A stretch of 64,000 bases of DNA from Megalobrama amblycephala (lineage: Eukaryota > Chordata > Actinopteri > Cypriniformes > Xenocyprididae). Shown here one piece after another: positions 42,201 through 57,200 of this stretch. Numbering within the stretch: the stretch's first letter is position 1; every line of letters begins with the position of its first letter. The notes beneath the pieces are model-generated. The model searched no databases and was not told where the DNA came from. It saw only the letters and a list, made by a program, of their open reading frames with translations. The translations under genes and the position numbers were made by a program. Where the stretch lies: positions 56,435,957-56,499,956 of the forward strand of contig NC_063045.1 of NCBI RefSeq assembly GCF_018812025.1, read 5' to 3'.

Positions 42201-45200
42201 AGGCCAATGGGCAAATATTAATCCCCTACTCTTTTTTCGAAGGTCATTCTGGGATTTTTAATCACCACAGAGAGTCAGGACCTCGTTTTAACATCTCATC
42301 TGAAGGATGGTGATCACTATACTGGGGTGTTAGGACCCACACAGACCACAGGGTAAGCACGCCCTGCTGGCCTCACCAACACCCAGGAGGTCTCCCATCC
42401 AGGTACTGACCAGGCTCAACCCTGTTTTAGTGGGAAACCAGTCTTGAGCTACAGGGTGATATGGCTGCTGGCCAAAGACTTATGAAAGATTTTTTTTTTA
42501 AAATTCTGATCACTTTATGGTTACTGATATATAAATAAAAAAGTGTGCATCATAACATCAAAATCAATGTGCGTGTGTGCCTGGCTAAGCTAGCTAGCTA
42601 AATACATATTTGGGAAGTTGGCACACAAGCCAACATAACATATTGATGAGCAATGCACACATCCTGATGCAACTCAAGACAAACAAAACAAACCGAGAGA
42701 AACATGATTTCTACTGGTCATTCCTTCAGTGGATCGTTCCACTGTATCTCTGCAAATGGCTGTTTTTCTGTCTGTGTTTTTCTGTCTCTTCTCCCTTAAG
42801 ATAAAACACTGATCGGAGGGGGGTGTGGGGGCTGTAGAGGACCATTAATGTTTCATAACAGTGGGGCGGTCCACATTTGGACAGGAGATGAAAGGAGTGT
42901 TTGGGTGAATGGAGTAATGAGAGAAATGTGGAAAACATTGGTGACCTATCTGCTCTGAGATGATCGGCAGCCAAACAAAGATGGTCGGGTTTCTACATCA
43001 GGTCATTTGAGGATGAAGGCAGGTGTGTCACAATCTTCCACAAACACATTATGTACATTTCTCATGAGAAAACATTCTTTACTGGTGCTGTGGGCAAATT
43101 TTTTGATGTTTAAACACTATCTGTATCTTAATGTACAGACACAAAGTAAGCCATTCGAGTGGATGTCTTCAAAGAGTGTAAACACTATAGCATTATTACA
43201 TTGCCCTGTTTGAGCCAGAGGTCTTCTCAGGTCCTAAAATAAGTATCCGACCCGGATCGAACCAAATCGCTTCTTCCCCGAACCCGATGTGCATCATTTT
43301 TTTTTTTTTTTAAGAAAAACCCGACCTGAGAAAGAGCAGATAAAATTAGACCCGAGTCTGACCTGACGCCATTTATTTTCGAACCCGGCTGGACTCAATC
43401 GTAAACAGCATTGATGTTCCAGGTGTCCGGCTGACTGATTTGGCCGCTGCTCCATTCCTTTCATTTATTTCTTTACCTATTTATTATTACTTTATATTAT
43501 TGCCTGCTCGATGGATACAAGTTATTTCTGAGTTTGGCTTTCAATTGTGACCAGTGGATTGGAAAAATAAACTTGGTAGCTCTATAAAAATTAAACTGAT
43601 AGCCTAATAAATCATGGATTCGCTACTGTTGTCTGCAATGCTATTTATCTAATCTCCGGTGAAGGGCACACAAAAAAGATAAGCCCTGGATGAACACGCA
43701 GTGTAATGAAGCGAGTGGCTTTTCCTGATGGATCTCTATAAGATGGATTTCTGTGTGCGAGGTTACAAACGTTACTAAAAAATACGCGCTAAAGTGCTGA
43801 AATGTCAATAACCTCAATACGTTCTATAACTTTTGTCGTAATGTTATTTACCTAAACATAAGATGATTAAAGTTTCGGAAAAAGCAAATTTATTTTAAAT
43901 TACCCGAGGCCACTAATACCGAACCTGACCCGTGTCCGAGGCACTCGTTGAAGCTTTGGAGCCGAACCCGCTCGGGTCTCGGGTTGACCTCGGGTTTCGG
44001 ATTCAAGTTGACCCGTGAAGATCTCTAGTTTGAGCAGCCCAACAGCTCAGTGCTCATCCAATAGTGTGAGACTACTCATTTGTCCAAAAATGGTGCATAA
44101 ACTAGATTATTTGGTGAATTAATGGTGATGCTGTTATTGGTTATATTTAGCAAATTCAAAGTATCATAACACCTTAGCATCGGTTGTTGACTGGATGAAG
44201 GCAGAACTGAATGCGATCTTCTAGATATATTGATTAAAAATGACAATGGCAATTTTTAAAAAAAAATTAAACGCATGCATAAATGAATAGTTAACAATAA
44301 GATCAATAACATGCATTTAGAAAATAGAATATCTAAGATGAATATCTATTTCATGCTGACTTAAACACATCTTGATTCATTTTCCAACAAATTATTACAA
44401 AGCAGATCATTTTCATCCATTTTTGGCATGACACAAATGAATTGTTTCATTAATTTCATTTATTCATGAACAAGATGCCTCATTCAGTGCTGCCCCGAGC
44501 CATATTCATTCAACTAATGAAATGCTTGTTTAAAGTATGCAATCGAATGCTATTCGAAGCAGTCACGGAAAATAAGTCACGGAAAATGATTCATTCGTTT
44601 AACAGATTCATTCACATACGGACCACTACTAGTTTGCAGTTTACACTGTATACAAGTTTGCCATCCATTCGAGGACAACAGGGAAGTGTGTTCAGATTCA
44701 GCTGAGCAAACCAGATCTGTCTGGCAGCCCAGATTACAGGTTGTGCCTGTCAAACTTCGTCATGAACACAGATAATAGGCCGTGCCCAAGAGACGGAAAT
44801 AAGGAAATAAACCGCCGTTGCTTGGCAATTGTGTCCCTGTTCAGTTAAATTTTAAACAAGTTAATCACACCAGTACCAAAAGAAGTTGCGAGACTGTGTT
44901 GGGAGTTTAGTGACTGAAGCAGTGCTGCGTTTAGGGAGCGAGAGATGTCTGGAAGAATTCGGCTGAGTCACACCTGCGCAGAGGATGCAAAGCTTATGCC
45001 AATTTGCAACTGCCTTCCCTGAAAATTTTCCTTGCCTGCCATTATCTTCTGCAGTCAGACTCTGCTGTCTCCCCAAGGGAGCGGGGCAAGGGGCCATCTC
45101 TGCCTGAAGCCCGCTGACGTGGATCTTCGAGGGCCTCTCGCCTGGGTGACTGGGCAGAGAGGAGCAGAGAAGAGACACAACGTTCTGAGGACGCCATTGA

Positions 45201-48200
45201 CATACAGGCAAAAACAAACAGTTTCATCAGCGTGTCCCCCGAGGCCGGATCCTGGGAAGTGTCTGCCGCAACCACATCCAACAGGATGCTTTTGAAAGCA
45301 GGAGCATATGTATCTGCTGCTTCAAAGTGGCATTCTTTATATTCAAGTGGTACTTCATTATGAATCGACATCCAGCAACCTGGAGAGATGCTAGTACGGC
45401 TAGTCAAAGCGCTCGTTCATAAAGTTCCTAACGTATGCGCTTTTGTGCACTGATTTAAAAACTAGCAGATCCATTCATAAAGTGAAGCACTGAAAGAGTG
45501 ACATATTCACATTAAAGGGATAGTTCACCCAAAAATTAAAAGTCTGTCATCATCAAAGGAAGATATTTGGAAGAATGTCGGTAACCAAACAGATCTCTCC
45601 CCCATTGACTACCATACTATTTTTTCCTACTATGGTAGTCAACAGGGGCGAGATCTGCTTGGTTACGAACATTCTTTCAAATATCCTCCTTTGTGCACAG
45701 CAGAACAAAGAAATTTATACAGGTTTGGAACAACATGAGGGTGAGTAAATGATGACAGAATTTACATTTTGGGGTGAACTAACCCTTTAAGACTGACGGA
45801 ACAAATCGGTTTGACAATGAAATTGATTAAATCTGCCTCAATAATAAGGATTTTTCAGAATTCTACTTGCTCTGCCAACATTTCCAATACAATTTTTAAA
45901 ATAAATTTAACTGTAATGGCCGACTGAACGCAACTGGCTCTGACTGGACGCGTTTGAGCGCGATCAGTCATAAGTTTTACAATTTTACATTCATAATCGG
46001 CCTTACAATCGTTAAGTGTGTGCGCGGCTTTATTTGATATTTATTTTAAATATGATAAAATTGTAATTTAAAAACATTTTAAATGATAAAATTAGTTTAT
46101 TCTACCATATAAATGTCCATATTACACACACTACTGTGTGTACTGCTCAAAACTAAGATTTTTAAGAAATGTAAAGTTTAAGCAAGAATGTTAAATTGAC
46201 AGTAAATATGTTTATAATTTTATAAAAGATTTATAATTTAATTAAATATTGTTCCTTTTAATTTTCTATTCAAAAAATCCTTAAAAATGTGTCACAGTTT
46301 CCGCAAAAATATTAAGCAGCACAACTGTTTTCAACACTGATAATAATAATAAATGTTTCTTGAGCAGCAAATCAGCATATTAGTATGATTTCTGAAGGAT
46401 CATGTGACACTGAAGACTGGAGTAATGATGCTGAAAATTCAGCTTTGATCACAGAAATAAATTACATTTTAAAATATATTCAAATAGAAAAAAATTGCTA
46501 GAATACAGGGATGTGATGATGAAAAAATGTTCCCACTGGTTAATCGACATGTGACAACACCGGTAATACCGGTGTCACTGGGGAGTGGGGGAGGGGCCTC
46601 CACCAATTTTTTTTTTTTAATTGCTTATGAATGTCGGTGTGGCATTTTACTTTCACTTTCAAATTAGCAGCAATTGCTTGAGTGATGGGTTATTATTCTT
46701 ACTGAAAAACACAACAACAAAACATAGAATGTTTATTAAAAAACAATTAAGAATATACCATGCTAGGCCTAATATAAAATAACAAATAGGCTAACTTACA
46801 CAACATTTATATAAAAAACTGAAAATCAAACCTTGGAAACTGTGGAACAAAATAAATAAGGAACAGATCGTTTAAGTTCTTTAGTAAGGAGCAGTGAGTA
46901 ATTCTCTCTTACCTTTGTTCTTTGATTAACATTAATGACACTTTAAGAGCTGCTGCTGCTGCACACGACGCGGATCTGACACACGTCCGATTTTCTCACA
47001 AATCTTTACGTTCATTTAAGACTTAATTTAACTAATTTAAGACTGATCTTATAAAGACACCCAAAAAAAATTGACATTTTGGCATAATTTGTGTGTTATG
47101 GTTCGTTCAAGCGCATAAGAGAACTCGATACTGGCGCGCGTTGTGTGTGTGTCACATAGGCAGGACATTCACAGACAGCGCGTTCTCTTTTGTCTTGTCG
47201 CCTTGAATGGTTTAAAAGCATTTGCATGAGAGCTTGATCATATAACGCAGAAAAATGGATAATGCATTAATTGTGTTCAATATTTTTAATGCGTTAAACT
47301 GAAAAAAATTGCCTTGGTGCCGCGGTGGGCAAGTGATGAAACCGGTGTTGCGACTGAACACCTGTAACACCGACTACCATAGCAAGCCAACTGGAAAATG
47401 ATGGCAAAACATAACTGCGCCTGTGGACAACACATTGCGTGACCTCCCATAACTCTAACAACCACTCAAGTGTCTCATGTGCAGAGATTCCTGATGCTTA
47501 ACCTTATATTAAGCATAATGCACTCAGGCCTTGCTATCTGGCTAAATCTGAAAGTTACAATTCATAAACATAAAAGGAAGTTGATCAGATGGACAGTGCA
47601 CCCTCTGACAAAATGACTTAAAAACCACTGATGTTTTCTCACGATGAAAGGGCTAGTAAAACCATCGAGTTTGATTCACAAACCAAGAGGCAGCTTCCTC
47701 AATCATGTCTGTGTTCGAGAAGAGGTCAAAACAATAACTCTTCTTAATGAGATAAAAGGAAACATCCTAATGATTTCATTAAAAAAAGGCAGGAAGTGCA
47801 GAAGTTTTAAACATCCTGTTTTATATAGTGCAGAAAGGCAGGCCCAACTTGACCAGAGGAGATGCTTTGAGCTTTATCCAAGAAGTAGGACTGATAATGC
47901 CTCATGACATTTGATGATAAGTAAAAGTCTTGTATTACTGCAGAGAAATGACCCTTCATTAAGGAAGGTCACTCACAGACAGCTTTTACATTAATGGTCA
48001 GATTTTTTACAGAACAACTGAGTGGCTCATGGGACACTTCAGATTGGTTACTTGTGTTCAGCAGCTACATAAAACATGACTATAACAATTTTAAGAAGCA
48101 ATGTAAAGCCTTGACAATTGACTATTTAACAGACAAGTTTGAGAACCTTTTTAAAGAATTATTAAAGGGTTAGTTCACCCAAAAAAATGAAAATTTGGTC

Positions 48201-51200
48201 ATTAATTACTCATGTCATTCCAAACTTGGGAACTCAAATGAAGATATTTTTAATGAAATCTAAGAGCTTTCTGTCCCTCCACTGACAGCTACACACTTTC
48301 AAGAAAGGTAGTAAAGACATCATTAAAGTAATCCATGTGACTCCAGTGGTTTAATTTCAAGTTCATGAAGCGACGCAAGTGCTTTGTTCGTGCAAAAAAA
48401 CCCATAATTTACCACTTTATTTATAAAATATTCATCTCCAACGCACGTTCATGCAACATCTGCTCTCGCGTCAACATAACACGCATGCATCATGACCAAC
48501 AGTGATGTATGGAGGGGATATTTGTTTTTAATGACTCTACAAGTTAGATTAAACCACTGTAATTTGAGAATAAATTAAAGAGTTAAATGTCACTGAAACT
48601 GTTTGTGAGAGAGTTTTTAGTCAATCGTCTCCAGCACGCTCTGTGCTATGCTGAACTTCCTGCCCAGCCCTGACATTTTTTTTGTTTAATTTACATTTAT
48701 GTTTGGGTATTTTTTTTTGTTTTTGGGGGGGTTTTTTGCATTAAAATAAATGTTTTTGTTAAGAAATGATACATCTGGCATGGAATCTTGTTTCCACCAC
48801 GAAATAAAAGAATAAAAAAGGTAATTGCAACTTTTTATCTCACAATTCTGACTTTTTGTCTCGCAATTGCGAGTTTATATCCCACAATCCTGAATTTATA
48901 ACTCGCAATTCTGACTTTATAACTCACAATTCAAACAACTCAAAAAAAGACAGAATTGTTAGATATAAACTCGCAATTTGAGAAAAAAGTCAAAATTGTG
49001 AGATAAAAAGTCGCAATTACCTTTTTTATTTTTTATTTCATGGCGGAAACAAGCTTCCATAAGTCTCCATTTTTGTTGCAGCCTAAGAGCCGGCTGTAAC
49101 ATGAGGGAAGAACAAAACACTAAACTTGGTTAAGGTATTTATCTGACAAAAGTATTGGGCAAAAATAGGCAAACCACAGCTACAGGATTTAATTTACTAG
49201 GCAAAAACTAAATATGCAAAGAAAAAACAAAAATCTCTCAGAAAAAGCATACTTTGACAACAACATAATCAGTTATTAATATTTCATTGGTTCTATCTTG
49301 TTTTTGTATGTGTTCATAATTTCATTGTATAACAGCCTGGCCAAAAATTGTACAATTTTTGGCATGTTTCATTGCGTTATCACAAATAAAACAATTGACT
49401 CCAAGCACACCTATGCAATATGCTTATAAAATAATATTATTTTTTAATAATAAACAAAATAATAATAACATTTTTGATTATATTTGATCATATTTAAGTT
49501 TCCTAGGCCTGACATCACTTTGGCCACTACTGTATATAATGTTAAATGCATTATTTAATGTTTATTTTAAATATTATAACATTTTATAATTTAATATAAT
49601 TTAATTTTATAATTTAATATAATATAATAATATTTTTAAATTTTTAAATTATATTTAAAGAATATTATGTATTATTTTACCATATAAATATAAATACATA
49701 CATTTAAAATAAAAATTCCCATTAAAATTAAGTTTTCTTTTCAAAGATAATTCACAATAATACCTGGAAATTGTATTAATTATTTGTATTATAATTTTAC
49801 AGTAAACTCCAAGAAGGTCAAATCCAAAACTGTGTATCAAATAAAAAGTTCTAGTATATCTCTAGTGAAAAGGACACTCAGGCTTAACTGATGCAAAAAA
49901 AAAAAAAAAAACATCAACCCTTCACACTGTCATGTGACAGCAGGTCAATTCAGTAATCCCCATGATGAAAAGATAACATGTCACAGGCTAGTACCTCCAC
50001 CATGCAATAAATAGTCTGCCATAATGAACACTCCCAAACACGCAGTGACAGGGAGGAGAGAAACAAAGTTCCCCAACAGTATCTAAGGCGCTTTCTCTCT
50101 CCTCTCGTCATGCATGCTTAACCTTGTGCCGCTGCGTGGACCACACCGTTTGCATATTAATGCCTGAAGATATTAGAGAGGTCTGCTCTCCTGAGGATCG
50201 GCAGAGGAGAGAGAGAGACGCAAAACCAAAGACAGATACACAAACACTAACATACCCACAGCAGTCAGAAAAAACTGTGAAACCACAAACTGCATTCTGA
50301 GACACACCTGTATGTTTCCAGAAGCTCACAGCTTCAAAGACTGCAAAGACAAATGCTGCACAGCATAACTTTTCTGAGGCTGCAACATGAATAGAAATAA
50401 AACAGAAATCACAATATGGCTGTGATTTAATTAAATGTGCGTTGTGCATTTCAGAGTGAAGCACGGCACTTCGAGCAGCTCATGATCCAGTGTTTTCAGT
50501 GTCGGCTCAAGTCGCATTAAGTGCAGCTTCACACAAACTTATGTCTGTATGTGCGAGTTTGGGTCACTAACATGCATTTGGGAATGCAACATTCACCAAC
50601 CATCTTCCCAAAATGTAATGAGAGGGGCTTGTAATCCTCTCTTTTATTGTCAATATATAGGTCACAATAAAAGATTGATGGTTTAATGTTTGAAAATGAA
50701 GAAAATATTGATTTCTTGATTTTAATTGATTCTCATTTTTATGAACCAATATCGATTCTTAAATCCCAAGAATCGATCTTTTAGTCTAAGCTGTTTTCAG
50801 GGCAGTTGTGGCTTAATGGTTAGAGAGTTGGACATGTAACCTGAAGGTCATGGGTTCAAGTCTCAGTACCGGCAAGAAATGCAGGTTGGGGAAGTGAATA
50901 AACAGCACTCTCATTAACCACAACTGAGGTGCCTTTGAGCAAGGCACCTACACCCCAATCACTCCCTGTGCGCTGCAGCAAAAATGGCTGCCCACTGCTC
51001 CTGGTGTGTGTTCACAGTGTGTGTGTGTGTTCAAAACTCACTGCTGTGTGTGTGCATTTGGATGAAACGCAGAGCACAAATTCCGAGACACCATACTTGG
51101 CCACAATCGTAACTTTCACTTTGAGTTGATGAATGATCAGAGCATTGTAGCATGTCTCCCATCCAAAACATTGCAATAAGCTTTGTGCTTTGTTACTTCT

Positions 51201-54200
51201 GATATGAAACAGTCTCAGATTTCAAATTCTGTCCATTTTATTAAAAATACAGTTTTAGCACTCTTTAATGTGGCATGACAGATCGCTGTAGCACCTCACT
51301 TAAGCAAAGTGGCAGCGTGAAGCGGCATGTGAACAGATCATCATCTCTTCCACTTTACTACTAGTTACAGCAAGAAATAAACAAGAATGAACATCAGAAG
51401 GTATGTTAAAGGTGCCATCGAATTGAAAATTGAATTTACCTCAGCATAGTTGAATAACAAGAGTTCAGTACATGGAAATGACATACAGTGAGTCTCAAAC
51501 TCCATTGTTTCCTCCTTCTTATATAAATCTCATTTGTTTAAAAGACCTCCGAAGAACAGGCGAATCTCAACATAACACCGACTGTTACGTAACAGTCGGG
51601 GTGTACGCCCCCAATATTTGCATATGACAGCCCATGTTCAAGGCATTACACAAGGGCAGCCAGTATTAACGTCTGGATCTGTGCACAGCTGAATCATCAG
51701 ACTAGGGAAGCAAGCAAGGACAACAGCGAAAAATGGCAGATGGAGCAATAATAACTGACATGATCCATGATTACATGATATTTTTTGTGATATTTGTAAA
51801 TTGTCTTTCTAAATGTTTCGTTAGCATGTTGCTAAAGTACTGTTAAATGTGGTTAAAGTTACAATCATTTCTTACTGTATTCACGGAGACAAGAGCCGTC
51901 GCTATTTTCATTTTTAAACACTTGCAGTCTGTATAATGCATAAACACAACATCATTCTTTATAAATCTCTCCAACAGTGTAGCATTAGCCGTTAGCCACA
52001 GAGCACAGCCTCAAACTCATTCAGAATCAAATGTAAACATCCAAATAAATACCATACTTACGCGATTAGACATGCTGCATGACGAACACTTTGTAAAGAT
52101 CCATTTTGAGGGTTATATTAGCTGTGTGAACTTTGTTTATGCAATGATAGAGTCGAGAGCTCGGGAGGGGGTGGAGAGCGCGAGCAATTAAAGGGGCCGC
52201 AGCCTGAATCGGCGCATTTATAATTATGCCTCAAAATAGGCAGTTAAAAAAATTAATTACAAAAAAATCTGTGGGGTATATTGAGCTGCAACTTCACAGA
52301 CACATTCAGGGAACACCTTAGACTTATATTACATATTATATTATATTACAAGTATAATATAAGTTAAAAAAACGTTCGATGGCACCTTTAAAAGATATAG
52401 TACAGTACAACAACCGAAATCCTATCACGTCTCATGTAATCGCTCAATCAGCGTTTCAACCACAGAAAGACATCAATAAAACAGCTTATGTCACTTATAT
52501 AATGTCACATTTACCTCAGAAAAGCCATTTAGTGACCATAAGCAGTTCTAACATATGCAAATAACTTTTTGTTAATAAATAAAAAGTTTTTTGTTGCCTT
52601 CAAATGTCTGTCATTAGTAGGGATGGGAACCGAGAACCGGTTCTCATTCGGAACCGGTAGTGTTTCTTTGAAAAGAACCAGAACCGTGCAAGATTTCTAA
52701 GTTTCGGTTCCGAAAACTGTTCTGGTGTAATAGGTGGGCGAAGTGCGGGGAGCGTATCCTTTAATAGAGACATCTCACATCATGAATATTATAGCAATGA
52801 ATGCACTGAAATGAAAAGCCCTCGCGCGGCGCTACTCATATACGTAAGATTACAATGCAAAGAGAGAGGTGCACAAAGCTGCACGATTAATCTTTAAAAG
52901 ATTGCATTCTCGATTTCATCACCCACATGATCTTATTCCTAAATGACAACAATTCGCCCGTGTATAATAAACCTTTGACAAAAATAAAATCGCAACATTC
53001 AAATTTGCATTCGCGCTGCTGTTGATCTGATGAGAGTTGTCATGTGTAGATATAAACAGCTTCACAAACAATCTTTTCAAACGCACAGTATCATTATTTC
53101 TGTGTGACAAATAGGCCTATTCCAATTATAACAGAAGTATACAAAAGTTTATTGTTCAGATAGAAATGCTGACGTTTATGTATAATTGCATTGTTACGCC
53201 ACTAGGTGGCAACAAATTTACTGTTTAAAAATGTGTCTTTCACTGAATCATTCTTTCAGAAACAAGTCTTTATGAATCCAACTTTTAACAGAAAATATTC
53301 AGTTTCACCTATCTGAATCTTACATGTGTGTTCAAGCATCTTATCTAATTTTTGGCTTAACACTTTAAAATAAGGTTCCTTTATGAACTAACCATGAGTA
53401 ATACATTTGTTACTGTATTTGTTAATCTTTGTTAATGTTAGTTAATAAAAATAAATCCGTTCATAGTTTTTTCATGTTATTTCACAGTGCATTAACTAAT
53501 GTTAACAAACACAACTCTTGATTTTAATAATGTATTAGTAAATGTTAAAATTAACATTAATAAAGATTAATAAATGCTGTACTGTAGAAGTGAAGTTCAT
53601 TATTAGATCATGTTAATGTAGTTAACTGTTACTTAATGATTCTTACAGTAAAGTGTTAGCAAATTTGTTGAGATTAACAGTCTGTTAAATTCATTTTACA
53701 AGAATAATAAACACAAAAAGGACTGTTTGAGTTGAGTATTGTGCATTTTTTCCTTACTATTTTTTATTAGTTGTTTAATTATTTTAATGGAACCTGAACC
53801 GGAATCGTTAGGTTGAACCGGAATCGGAACCGGAAAATTTCCCACGATTCCCAACCCTAGTCATTAGACTTAAGTAGTCGGCTTTAAACTTTTAAACAGT
53901 TTAACTAACTTTAACTTGCCCAACGTAACCCCTCAGGTCCTACTTGCCCCACTCAAACCCGGGTCTCCGGCATGGGAGGCAGGCGCAACAAGGAGGCTAT
54001 CCACAATATTAACTTACTGCTTTGCCATCATAGTACTTGACATGGAAGAGAAAACAAACCATATAAGAAGACAATTTATGCTAATGCTAGCTATAGTGCC
54101 TGTTGCAGCAATGAAAACGCAAATGTGAAATTGAGCTTGCGCAGATAGAAGCTTTCACATGGTATGTTTCTTGCTTAAATGTGTTCATTGGGAAGGTTAT

Positions 54201-57200
54201 GGTTATGGTAATCACCAAACTAAAAATGTAGCCTATAACTTTCAACAACAATGGAACAGACTAATTTTGTGCTATGCAAGCTTTCCAAGCCATTATGACA
54301 TAAGCTTTTTTCCTTTTTTTTTCTCCCTCATATCACACAAACCATCCTCCTTGACAGTTAACCACTTGTCTACTTTTCTTTCAAGAGGAGAGATAAAAGG
54401 TTCTGTGATCTTCTCAAAGCCGTCACCTCTTTAAAACCTGCCGGTGATACAACACTATACAGTCTAGCGGATGTCAAATTAAAGCAGTTTAAGTGTTAAA
54501 GCAGAACTGACTGATTCTGCTCTTCCTATCAAATAAAACATTATGTCAAAAGCTTATTTTGTCACTTGATCTGACATCACTTTCCAAAAAGACATAGACA
54601 TGTTTTTATCACACGATTTAAACCAACTTGTGATGTCTGAAAACAATACACTAAATACAGACTGTCTACTACTAAACCCTGGTTTGATACGTGTATTACA
54701 GGTAAAGCTTCACAGTCACACTGAGTATGCCATGAAAATCACATATGAGTCAAGCTTCCATAGGGATTTTGAATGACCATTCATAAAAAAAGAACATATG
54801 CTATTGCGTTCATTCATAACACGATTATCATATACAAGGTTCCCATACTTTTTTACCAATTTAATTTCTAAACGTTTTTCATTACTGGATTAAGAAAAAG
54901 GAAAAATTTCATTTGGATAAGGATTTTTAAAATAAAATTAAAAGCACAAATAACAATTTCTAGACAATTAAATATATTATAGATCTTAGAAAAACTCAAA
55001 AGATTGATATTTCTTACAAAAATTTCCAAAACATTTTAAGATTTAATTAATATTCACTAGTTTTCTAGGCCTGGAAATCAAGATTTTACATATGAGATTA
55101 AGATCAACCAAAACCAAAGACAATGTAGGTACAGCTGTTAGCGCATGTGCTCTGTCATGGTGATGTGGGAGATGTGGGTTTGAGTCTATGTGTTCATGTT
55201 TCCATTCATTCCCTCTTTCCTTTCTTCTCTCCCTTCTTTCTGTCTATTCTGCACTCTCGCTGTAAATAAAAGTGGCAAACCCCCAAAATTTCAAAGAAAA
55301 CAACGGAAATTAACAGAAACTCAGGGGTGTGGCCACAAGGGTGGCAGCTGCCACCCTAAAAATTAGTTTTGCCATCCCAAAGTTGACCAGTCTCACAGCT
55401 CGCATACTGATGTAATGCACAAACAATTAAACGGTTTGGTTTATGGAAGTGTGTCAACTTAATCAACATCCCTGTCGGCTCATAATAAAAGTTCATCTTA
55501 ACTCGACTGGGTCACTTTAAAAGCACATATCTAATATGAACTTCAATTCACATTTGTTTTATGTCTGATATTATTTAAATCAGATAGAGACACATTTCTG
55601 CCCTTGAAGAACTAAGCTAAGTGTAAAAGGCAGATCGGCATGAATCCACAGACTGGAGCGCAGGCTGTCCCTCTGCAGTATAACAGGAGTGTCGGAAGAA
55701 GAACGCAGTTATCTTGTCCACAGACCTGGTTCCATTATCAAATCACTGAAGGTGCTTCTAAAATTAGTCAGGGTGCTCTAGTAAAGTGCAGAAGTAATGT
55801 GTAAGCAACGGCTCCTGAGCACCACCATAACAATAATAGCAATGTACAGTGAGATATTTACAAGATTTACAAGTTATTACTTTTACAAATAATTGCAACA
55901 GCCTGCTATAGCCTAGAATGCACACGAAGAGTGCTCTCTTTATAATCACCAAAAAGCTGTCATTCACCTCAGTTCATCGTGATCTCACGAAGTAATCATA
56001 TAAAGTAAATATGATTGAAGTAATCATATTATAATCTAAACTGCATAATTTATCTCTTATTTACACCATGTCTGCACTTTGTTATAATGAGGGGATTCAA
56101 GAGCATGCAGAACTCAGAGTCAAAAGAAATCTGGAGTTTTTTTTTGGCACTGAGTGAATTCTGACTAATTTTAACAACTCTGATTGGCCATTGCCTTCAA
56201 GAGATGTCTGTGATTGGCTACATTGCTCAACACTCCAAAAAGTTAAGTTGAAGTTACATTGTAGTTAAATTGTTTAATTGTACTTTAATTGTAGTTAAAT
56301 TGTAGTTAGTAAACAAAAAAATGTTGAGTGGTTTGCATCACTGGATATTAGCTATTGTCGGTCGCTCAATATTTCAATCAAAACAGTAGTCAAATATTAA
56401 ATGTTTAGCTACTTACTCGCCACATATTCTTTCACTGCTAAAATGAAAGCATCTCGTTGGAATTCGCACTTGTCTTCTGTGAACAGTAGCCACGCCTTTT
56501 TTGATTTGATCGGCCAGGTCACTCATTCTGACAGTGATGAGCGCTGTTAGGCCGCTAAGGCAGAGCAGCCTAAAAATTTTACTTTTAAAACTTTTTTTGT
56601 CATCCTAACAACAAACAGAGTGGTGCATAATGGAGTACAGCAGAGCAGCATCAAGATTATCAAATATTGGGGGACAATTTCTAATTATTGTATCAAATTT
56701 CTAATTATTGTACCTCAATGTATATGGTGGTTACAGCCCTGGTTTTTAACACTCTGAGGTCTGAGGGTATCGCCGGCGATACCACCGTGGTTTTTTCTTA
56801 TCAGTGTGAAAGAGACTCAAAATACTCTGTCAATGTTGCACATACAATTAAGAGTTATACACCATTTTAATCTGTGGAATATCTTCTTTCATTTGTGTAC
56901 ACTCAGAGTAAAAACAAAATGTTGCGCTTTTTGTAAAATAAAGAAAACTAACATGATGCGTGATCTCTCGTCTCCCTCTGAACGAACTCCAATCTGATAG
57001 TTCTTAGAAAATGAACTGTAACTTAGTGAATACTAATGACAAAAAATTACACTTATGTCTAAAAAAATGTTAAGATGTCAGGTTTTAAAACATTTAAGTC
57101 AAATCGAAAACAAACCTTCTGTGTTTATGTAATCTGTATGAAAAGAGAGCCATGTCAGAAGTCTGTGATTCAGCTCATTATCCGCTAATGCGGCCACGCC

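Noticed and set aside
44861..45407. Overlapping minus-strand frames of 118 and 121 codons
   Set aside because: Two frames open over the same GC-rich bases is expected by composition; no domain recognised.
50800..50880. tRNA gene
   Set aside because: The tRNA-like head lacks a folding acceptor stem and continues into a V-SINE-type body, so it is a SINE.
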